DNA of 10,343 nucleotides from assembly GCA_024276255.1 (NCBI GenBank), contig JAJRXO010000073.1:1-10343 (forward strand). The letters run 5' to 3'. The position numbers and the translations under genes are program-made. Below the pieces are notes generated by a model. The model made no database searches, was not told the origin of the DNA, and saw nothing but the letters and a program-made list of their open reading frames with translations. Below are positions 5,546 to 10,343 of this stretch, one piece after another (the stretch's first letter is position 1; each line of letters starts with the position of its first letter). Source of the stretch: Chloroflexota bacterium (GTDB lineage: Bacteria > Chloroflexota > Anaerolineae > J102).

Positions 5546-6730
5546 CTATTGATAGTTTTCAAAGATGCCGGCCGCGCCCATGCCGCCGCCAATACACATG
5601 GTGACCATGCCGTAGCGACTGCCCCGGCGTTTCATCTCGTAGAGGAGCTGGGTGGTGAGTTTAGCGCCGGTCGCCCCCAGGGGATGTCCCAGCGCGATGG
5701 CGCCGCCGTTGACGTTGGTCTTTTCGGGATCCAACCCCAGGGTGCGGATGACGGCCAGTGACTGGGCGGCGAAGGCCTCGTTCAATTCAATGAGATCGAT
5801 ATCGTCCAGGCTGAGACCGGCCAGTTTGAGCGCTTTGGGAATGGCGGCAATGGGCCCCACTCCCATGATCTCGGGAGCAACGCCCCCCACGGCAAAGGCC
5901 ACAAAGCGGGCCAGGGGTTTCAGGCCCAGGGCCTCGGCTTTCTGGCGGGACATGACGACGACAGCGGCGGCGCCGTCGCTGGTCTGGCTGCTGTTGCCGG
6001 CTGTGACCGTGCCTTTCGTCTTGAACACGGGGCGCAGACGGGCCAACGCTTTCATGCTGGTATCGTAGCGCACGCCTTCGTCGACCTCGAACAGTGCTTC
6101 CCGACTCTGGCGCCGACCATTCTCGTCGATCCAGTGTTCCATCACCGGAACGGGCACGGTTTCATCGCGGAATTTGCCTGCCTGGATGGCGGCAGCGGCT
6201 CGCTGGTGCGAGCGCAGACTGAAAGCGTCCTGGTCCTGGCGGCTGATGTCGTATTTCTCGGCCACGTTCTCGGCGGTGAGGCCCATGCCCATGTACACAC
6301 CGGGATGTTGGGCTGCCAGGTCGGGATCTGCGGCGAAGACATGCCCGCCCATGGGCACGCTTGACATGCTCTCCACGCCGCCGGCAACCAGACAGTGGCC
6401 AAAGCCGGCCATGATGCGTTCGGCCGCCAGGGCGATGCTCTGCAATCCTGACGAGCAGAAGCGATTGATGGTCATGCCGGGCACGCTATCGGGCAGGCCG
6501 GCCCGGTGAACCATAAGACGTGCCAGGTTCATGCCCTGCTTGCCCTCGGGGAATGCGCAGCCGATGATCACATCTTCAATATCTTCCATTTGTAGGCCGG
6601 GCGCCCGCTGAATGGCTTCGCCCAGCACCAACGAGCCCAGATCGACGGGGTGTACGTTGCGCAGGGTGCCACGTGGCGATTTGCCAACCGGGGTGCGTAC
6701 GGCAGCTACAATTACAGCTTCTTGGGACAT
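5546..6730 (-). CDS. fadA: Acetyl-CoA C-acyltransferase (3-ketoacyl-CoA thiolase)
   Basis: This 394-residue thiolase cleaves 3-ketoacyl-CoA with CoA to give acetyl-CoA and a shortened acyl-CoA, the last beta-oxidation step. All catalytic elements are visible: nucleophile C92 in NRFCSSGLQS, GGVESMSSVPMG (117-128), NEAFA (317-321), H349 in GGAIALGHPLGATG, and the acid/base C379 in MCIGGGMGAAG. The length is standard. AGGAG (6739-6743) lies 8 nt before the ATG. The gene follows fadN by 42 nt and precedes the dehydrogenase pair, in the same order as Bacillus fadN-fadA-fadE, which argues for a degradative role rather than biosynthetic acetoacetyl-CoA formation. The long middle segment with EHWIDENG (198-205) is typical of degradative thiolases. 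Confidence 0.95.
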   Translation of the reverse strand: MSQEAVIVAAVRTPVGKSPRGTLRNVHPVDLGSLVLGEAIQRAPGLQMEDIEDVIIGCAFPEGKQGMNLARLMVHRAGLPDSVPGMTINRFCSSGLQSIALAAERIMAGFGHCLVAGGVESMSSVPMGGHVFAADPDLAAQHPGVYMGMGLTAENVAEKYDISRQDQDAFSLRSHQRAAAAIQAGKFRDETVPVPVMEHWIDENGRRQSREALFEVDEGVRYDTSMKALARLRPVFKTKGTVTAGNSSQTSDGAAAVVVMSRQKAEALGLKPLARFVAFAVGGVAPEIMGVGPIAAIPKALKLAGLSLDDIDLIELNEAFAAQSLAVIRTLGLDPEKTNVNGGAIALGHPLGATGAKLTTQLLYEMKRRGSRYGMVTMCIGGGMGAAGIFENYQ

Positions 6731-6753
6731 TCGTGTAACTCCTGTGTATGGAT

Positions 6754-6774
6754 ACGTGTCACGTGTTATGTGTC
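6754..6774. repeat. Three tandem 7-mers in the fadN-fadA spacer
   Basis: ACGTGTC, ACGTGTT and ATGTGTC follow each other without gaps, and the last overlaps the fadN stop codon by two bases. The repeat fills half of the 42-nt spacer. It contains CACGTG (6760-6765), a perfect 6-bp palindrome. Confidence 0.5.
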
Positions 6775-9205
6775 AATTGCGGAGCGGCTTGCCTGTTTGC
6801 AGCATGTGCCACAAGCGGGCCTGGGTGAGCGGCTCTCCGGCCAGCGAGAGCAGGGCCTCGCGTTCGAGGTCGAGGAAGTAATCTTCGTCGACCCACTGGG
6901 GCTGGCTGATGTCGCCGCCACAGACCACATAGGCCACTTTGTTGGCCACCTTGGCGTCGTGCTCGCTGATGTATCCGGCCAGGCGCTGCATTTCGATGTA
7001 GACTTGCAGCGAGGCCAGAGCATCCCGCCCGGCCGCATAGCAATTCTTTACGGGGAAGGTGGGGCGATAGCCGGTTGCGACCATGGCCAGCACCTCGGCC
7101 TTCGCCTCGGCGATAAGGTGATCCCTGTTCATGACGATGCGGTCGCAGTCACTGAGGAAGCCCAACCGCCGGGCTTTAACGGCGCTGGTGGCGATGCGGG
7201 CAGTGGCGATAGTGAGGGATACATCCTGCACATATTTATCGATGCCGGGGTTGTCGATGCGGGCCGCGGGAGAAATAACGCGGCGCACGAGCTCCTTGGT
7301 GCCGCCGCCGGCCGGCAGAATGCCCACGCCAACTTCAGGCAGGCCCATGTAGGTTTCGGCGGCAGCCACAATGCGGTCGGCCGCCATCGAGACCTCGGCG
7401 CCGCCGCCCAGGGTCATGTTAAAGGGGGCTGCCACCACAGGCTTGCTCATGGTGGTGAACACCCGCCGCATGCTCTGCAGTTTGCGAGAGAGATCTTCCA
7501 GGGTGTCCCAGTCGCCCTGTTGGGCATTGACGGCGATGAGGAAGATGTTGGCGCCGGTGGAGAAATGTTCGCCCTGATTACCGATCACCAGGCCCACGAA
7601 ATCCCGTTCGACCCGTTCCACGGTTTCTTCGATGATGGTGAGGATGTCGAGGTCGAGCATGTTCATTACGCGGCCGTTGGGCGTGGCGGCATGGAATTCC
7701 AGCAGGGCCACGCCGTCGCCGATGTCGAGCAATGAGGCGCTGGCGTTATTGAGGATGACCCTATCATCGCTGCTCTTCAGCTCGTCGAGGATGATCAGCT
7801 TGGGGTCAGGATCGATATTTACATAACCCTGACCGATCACCCAGCGTTGTTTCTGACCGCGATGGGTGCGATAGAAGCTCTCGGCGCCGGCGTCGAGCAT
7901 TTCCTGAACCCAGGCGGGGATGCTGAGGCCGTCCTCCTGCATGCGGGCCGCGGTCTTGGCCACGCCCAGGATATCCCAGGTTTCAAAGGGCCCCACTTCC
8001 CAGGAAAAGCCCCATTTCATGGCGTTGTCAACGGCCAGGGGATCTTCGCTGATCTCCGGCATCACCGAGGCGGCATAATGGAGGGTGTGAGCGATGACAT
8101 ACCAGACGAAGGCTCCTGCCCGGTCGTCGGCTTCCACCATGCCGCGCAGGCGCTCGGGCAGCGGCTTGTTGCGCAGCTTGCCCACACTTTCAAAACGCGG
8201 CTTGGGCATGGCTTCGTGCTGCATGGTCTTCAGGTTCAGGGGCCAGTATTCTTTTTTCCCGTCCACCCGCACCTGTTTTGAGAAGCCGATCTTGGTCTTG
8301 TTGCCCAGCCACTTACGCTCGAGCATCGACTGCAATATGCCGGTGAATTCGGGTGATTTCAGCACTTCGCGTTCGGGGTCGTGGGGGATGAGATCGTACA
8401 GATTGTTGCCGATAGCGGCCAGGATATCGATGCCTACGAGATCGGCAAGGCGGAAGGTGCCGGTCTTGGGGCGTCCGATCAGGGGGCCGGTGAGCAGGTC
8501 GACCTCAGGGATGGTGAAGTCATGCGCCACGGCGTAACTGATGGTCTGGGCCGAACCGATGAAGGCCAGGCGGTTGCCGATAAAGTTGGGCGTATCTTTG
8601 GCCTGGACCACGCCTTTCCCCAAGACTTCGCTGGCGAATGCGATCATGTCAGCCACCACGTCGGCGGCCGTGTCGGGCGTGGGGATGATCTCCAGCAGCT
8701 TCATGTAACGAGGCGGATTGAAGAAATGCGTACCCAGAAAATGGGCCCGGAAATCATCACTGCGGCCCTCGGCAATGGCATGGATGGGCAGGCCGGAGGT
8801 GTTGGTGCTGATAATGCTGCCGGGCTTGCGCACGGCCTCGATACGCCTCATCAGGCTTTGTTTGATATCCAGCCGCTCGATGATGGCCTCGATGATCCAG
8901 TCGGCTTCCTCCAGCCATGCAAAGTTGTCTTCGGTATTCCCCAGGGTGATAAGCTCAGCTGTCTTGTCGCTAAAAAGATTGGCAGGTTTGGCCTTGCGCA
9001 TCCGTTCGAACCCCTCTCTGACGATACGGTTGCGCACTTCGGGACTTTCCAGCGTCAGCCCTTTGGCCTCTTCTTTGGGCGTGAGGGCTCGGGGTACGAT
9101 GTCCAGCAAGTAGGTGGGGATGCCGGCATTGGCGAGGTGGGCAGCGATGGCTGCGCCCATGGTTCCGGCGCCAACAACGGCAACCCGGCGAAATGTTCGG
9201 TGCAT
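6773..9205 (-). CDS. fadN: Bifunctional 3-hydroxyacyl-CoA dehydrogenase / enoyl-CoA hydratase, FadN type
   Basis: This 810-residue enzyme hydrates trans-2-enoyl-CoA and oxidises the 3-hydroxyacyl-CoA with NAD+. The dehydrogenase comes first, unlike FadB/FadJ. The Rossmann motif GAGTMG is at 12-17, TNTSG at 135-139, and HFFNP at 160-164 carries the catalytic His, paired with E172 (LLEIIP). The dehydrogenase C-terminal domain continues to about 330, and a second such domain with WGFSWEVGPFE sits at 398-408. From about 495 a crotonase domain follows, with an oxyanion segment near GEHFSTGAN (545-553) and both catalytic glutamates, E604 (LGGGAEVSM) and E624 (GLPEVG). This order and length match Bacillus FadN. 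The ATG at 9203-9205 is chosen because AGGAG (9214-9218) lies 8 nt upstream and the Rossmann strand begins 7 residues later; the open frame continues 77 codons upstream but encodes nothing recognisable. It is the first gene of the operon. Confidence 0.95.
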   Translation of the reverse strand: MHRTFRRVAVVGAGTMGAAIAAHLANAGIPTYLLDIVPRALTPKEEAKGLTLESPEVRNRIVREGFERMRKAKPANLFSDKTAELITLGNTEDNFAWLEEADWIIEAIIERLDIKQSLMRRIEAVRKPGSIISTNTSGLPIHAIAEGRSDDFRAHFLGTHFFNPPRYMKLLEIIPTPDTAADVVADMIAFASEVLGKGVVQAKDTPNFIGNRLAFIGSAQTISYAVAHDFTIPEVDLLTGPLIGRPKTGTFRLADLVGIDILAAIGNNLYDLIPHDPEREVLKSPEFTGILQSMLERKWLGNKTKIGFSKQVRVDGKKEYWPLNLKTMQHEAMPKPRFESVGKLRNKPLPERLRGMVEADDRAGAFVWYVIAHTLHYAASVMPEISEDPLAVDNAMKWGFSWEVGPFETWDILGVAKTAARMQEDGLSIPAWVQEMLDAGAESFYRTHRGQKQRWVIGQGYVNIDPDPKLIILDELKSSDDRVILNNASASLLDIGDGVALLEFHAATPNGRVMNMLDLDILTIIEETVERVERDFVGLVIGNQGEHFSTGANIFLIAVNAQQGDWDTLEDLSRKLQSMRRVFTTMSKPVVAAPFNMTLGGGAEVSMAADRIVAAAETYMGLPEVGVGILPAGGGTKELVRRVISPAARIDNPGIDKYVQDVSLTIATARIATSAVKARRLGFLSDCDRIVMNRDHLIAEAKAEVLAMVATGYRPTFPVKNCYAAGRDALASLQVYIEMQRLAGYISEHDAKVANKVAYVVCGGDISQPQWVDEDYFLDLEREALLSLAGEPLTQARLWHMLQTGKPLRN

Positions 9206-9213
9206 AAGGCTGT

Positions 9214-9218
9214 CTCCT
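9214..9218 (-). promoter_or_regulatory. Shine-Dalgarno that decides the fadN start
   Basis: AGGAG (within AAAGGAGA) on the minus strand is 8 nt before ATG 9203-9205, just ahead of the Rossmann fold. Confidence 0.75.
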
Positions 9219-9395
9219 TTGACGGGCGAATAAGTGATATGTGCAGATGTCCGGAATGCGAGTGTGGTATTGTTTTCTATGGACAGATTCCCAGTAACGC
9301 TCTTGTGAAATTGCAGCTCACATGCGTCACCTCCGATGGAAAGACAAAACGTGCTATCTGTGTCTTTGATGTGTCGTCTTCTGATATTCATACCA

Positions 9396-9419
9396 CAATT
9401 GCGGCCGTGGCGCAAATTG
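9396..9419. promoter_or_regulatory. Candidate operator palindrome upstream of fadN
   Basis: CAATTGCG and CGCAAATTG are inverted copies with one bulged A, around a 7-nt centre. They cover the -35 position of the weak fadN promoter candidate, where a repressor would act. No regulator can be named. Confidence 0.25.
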
Positions 9420-9507
9420 CATGACGCAGCGCGCAATCAGATATGTCGTGGTGCGTTATCCCTGTGCAGCAACCCGTTTTGTGATATCTCCGGTGCTGGT
9501 GGCGAAC

Positions 9508-9537
9508 TTGACAATGTTGCCCGACAATGGCTATGCT
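9508..9537 (+). promoter_or_regulatory. Promoter of the lipoprotein gene
   Basis: A consensus TTGACA (9508-9513) is followed after 18 nt by TATGCT (9532-9537, 4 of 6 matches). The expected transcription start at 9543-9545 coincides with the A of the ATG at 9545, so the mRNA may be leaderless. Confidence 0.5.
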
Positions 9538-9544
9538 TCAGGGT

Positions 9545-10057
9545 ATGAAACACATGTCTTCACGAATGATGTTGCTGTCAGGCGTGTTGGCGATCTTGTT
9601 GTTGGGGAGCTGCGGCGGGCGGCAGGCGACGGTAACGCCATCGCAGCCGCAGCGACCGCCCACGCCGGTGCCCGCCAATGACGAGGAGGCCATTGTGGGC
9701 CTGCTGCGGGCGGAGGGAGAGGCCGTGGTGGCGCAGGATATGGATCGGCTGGCAGAGTTGTGGGCTGAGGATGCGATCGTGCGCGATGCCAAGCATACGC
9801 CTGAGGATACGAGTGACGACGCACTGTGGCGGGGCATCGATGCGATTATGGATCGCTATGTGGTGCTGGTTTTTCCCGGAAATCCGCAGTTGGTAGAGCC
9901 AGAGATTGTTTCGATCGACATAGAGGGGGATAAGGCGACCGTGGTTTCGACCACCAGGATCGGGGAGGAGGTGTCTCCGGGTGGGGACACCTGGACCTTT
10001 GTACGGCGGGATGGGCGTTGGTGGATCGCCTCACTAACATATAACCTGGAGCCGTAG
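9545..10057 (+). CDS. Putative lipoprotein with an NTF2-like (SnoaL/DUF4440-type) domain
   Basis: The protein has 170 residues from the chosen start. A basic-to-hydrophobic signal peptide ends in the lipobox LGSC, with C23 as the lipidated residue, followed by a Gly/Pro/Thr-rich linker (24-44). The rest looks like an NTF2-like domain: a first helix (EEAIVGLLRAEGEAVVAQD), the typical DRLAELWAEDAIVRD turn into the first strand, and strands ending in GDTWTFVRRDGRWWIASLTYN, the usual C-terminal pattern of this fold. Such domains are small ligand-binding cones or enzymes; no catalytic pair can be assigned here. Four ATGs compete: 9527, 9545, 9554 and 9566. ATG 9527 lies inside the promoter spacer, so 9545 is the first that the predicted transcript could use. 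It is divergent from fadN and may share control with it, but no functional link is visible. Confidence 0.8.
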   Translation: MKHMSSRMMLLSGVLAILLLGSCGGRQATVTPSQPQRPPTPVPANDEEAIVGLLRAEGEAVVAQDMDRLAELWAEDAIVRDAKHTPEDTSDDALWRGIDAIMDRYVVLVFPGNPQLVEPEIVSIDIEGDKATVVSTTRIGEEVSPGGDTWTFVRRDGRWWIASLTYNLEP

Positions 10058-10068
10058 CTACCGCATTC

Positions 10069-10106
10069 GCCCTGCTTTACGGTAAAATAGGGGCAATCGC
10101 ATTTTT
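10069..10106 (+). terminator. Possible weak terminator after the lipoprotein gene
   Basis: GCCCT (10069-10073) can pair with AGGGGC (10089-10094, one bulge) and TTTA (10076-10079) with TAAA (10083-10086) around CGG, with an internal mismatch. T5 follows at 10102-10106, but 7 nt away from the stem, so termination would be weak. The same bases include TAAAAT (10083-10088), which could instead be a -10 element for the next gene, although no -35 is visible. Confidence 0.28.
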
Positions 10107-10127
10107 CTGCCACCTGGAGCAATCATC

Positions 10128-10343
10128 ATGACCACGCCTGCCATGAAAATCACCTATGCCACGCTTTCGGCCGATAATCCGGAACTGCATGCAGCCTATG
10201 ACGCGGCTCTGCAGCGGGTACGCTCGCAGCTGGGCGGTGTTTATCCCTTGCTGATCGGCGGCGAAGAGCGCCGTGCCGCCGAGACGTTCAAGGATGTCAG
10301 CCCCATCGACACTACGATCACCCTGGGATATTTCCAGAAAGGG
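10128..10343 (+). CDS. pruA: 1-pyrroline-5-carboxylate (L-glutamate gamma-semialdehyde) dehydrogenase, N-terminus
   Basis: Only the first 72 residues are inside the window, and the frame is open at the right edge. The segment with LHAAYDAALQRVRSQLGG, YPLLIGGEER and FKDVSPIDTTITLGYFQKG matches the N-terminus of P5C dehydrogenases of the RocA/PruA type: a helix with a regular 'ALxxVRxxLG' spacing, then 'YPLxIxGE' and 'SPxDxxxxLGxxQKG'. The enzyme oxidises glutamate semialdehyde to glutamate with NAD+, the last step of proline (and arginine) breakdown, in the cytoplasm. The catalytic Cys and Glu lie beyond the edge, so activity cannot be judged. GGAG (10116-10119) lies 8 nt before the ATG, which favours it over Met6. 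There are 70 nt between this gene and the lipoprotein gene. Another aldehyde dehydrogenase is possible but less likely. Confidence 0.85.
   Translation, partial: MTTPAMKITYATLSADNPELHAAYDAALQRVRSQLGGVYPLLIGGEERRAAETFKDVSPIDTTITLGYFQKG

Larger units (their letters stand above)
9206..9544. other. Divergent intergenic region between fadN and the lipoprotein gene
   Basis: This stretch of about 340 bp should hold the operon promoter and its control sites. I see no convincing sigma70 promoter toward fadN. The best pair is TTGCGC (9415-9410) and TATGAA (9392-9387) with a 17-nt spacer, a weak match that would give a leader of about 175 nt. Several short inverted repeats occur: CAATTGCG (9396-9403) against CGCAAATTG (9411-9419, one bulge), ATTGC (9416-9420) against GCAAT (9433-9437), and TGTGA/TCACA separated by 9 nt (9303-9321, either strand). 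None matches the Bacillus FadR or the Pseudomonas PsrA operator as I know them. The frame upstream of fadN is open, but I see no gene in it. Confidence 0.6.

Noticed and set aside
6749..6776. Functional internal promoter for fadA
   Set aside because: The -35 hexamer is perfect but the -10 matches only 3 of 6, and the predicted start would fall on the fadA Shine-Dalgarno.
6650..7735. Long plus-strand frame (361 codons) opposite fadN and fadA
   Set aside because: It is antisense to two well-supported enzymes, shows no recognisable motif, has a His/Gly/Val/Asp-rich composition typical of the reverse strand of GC-rich genes, and has no convincing Shine-Dalgarno.
9303..9321. CRP-type binding site (TGTGA...TCACA)
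   Set aside because: The spacer between half-sites is 9 nt, not the 6 nt of CRP sites, and no CRP context is visible. It is kept only as a generic inverted repeat.
8381..9424. Long plus-strand frame (347 codons) opposite the fadN 5' half
   Set aside because: Same reason: it mirrors the codon structure of fadN and ends in the intergenic region without domain features.
9206..9436. N-terminal extension of fadN by 77 codons, starting at TTG 9434-9436
   Set aside because: The extension has no domain features and the start has no support. A good Shine-Dalgarno and the Rossmann strand place the start at 9203-9205.

Overview
This window looks like part of a bacterial chromosome with GC-rich coding sequence. 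The likely source is a Chloroflexota-type lineage. That placement is an inference from protein style: an FxLyD-type domain tail, a four-cysteine motif joined to a membrane anchor, a fadN-type beta-oxidation operon, and Pro/Thr-rich linkers. No marker gene in the window proves it. I see no tRNA, rRNA, CRISPR array, transposase or phage gene.

Layout. Positions 1-1418 (+) hold three overlapping genes: the end of a secreted or surface protein with an FxLyD-like domain, a PlsC-type lysophosphatidate acyltransferase, and a small membrane-anchored protein with a conserved-looking cysteine motif. Between these and the convergent gene amrS lies about 100 bp of short direct and inverted repeats that looks like an interspersed repeat. 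amrS (1560-2582, -) encodes the radical SAM enzyme of the AmmeMemoRadiSam system. A perfect 14-bp terminator hairpin (2654-2686) separates it from the next operon.

Positions 2704-9205 (-) form one fatty-acid beta-oxidation operon. In transcription order it reads fadN (3-hydroxyacyl-CoA dehydrogenase/enoyl-CoA hydratase), fadA (thiolase), acyl-CoA dehydrogenase B, acyl-CoA dehydrogenase A, and an SCP2 lipid-binding protein, ending at the hairpin. The first three steps match the fadN-fadA-fadE order known from Bacillus. The two dehydrogenases supply the first oxidation, FadN supplies hydration and the second oxidation, and FadA supplies thiolysis. The SCP2 protein may carry or present acyl-CoA or lipid.

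The main observation is that the two adjacent acyl-CoA dehydrogenases have lost complementary halves of the FAD/active-site motifs. Subunit A keeps the TEPxxGSD signature, the flavin-side threonine and the catalytic glutamate, but lacks the cross-subunit FAD-ADP contacts. Subunit B keeps those contacts but lacks the catalytic glutamate and the TEPxxGSD signature. This is what is expected of an obligate alpha2beta2 heterotetramer with one active site per heterodimer, as known for mycobacterial ChsE enzymes.

To the right, a divergent intergenic region of about 340 bp (9206-9544) separates the operon from a small lipoprotein with an NTF2-like domain (+). After it comes the start of a 1-pyrroline-5-carboxylate dehydrogenase gene (+), which runs off the window.
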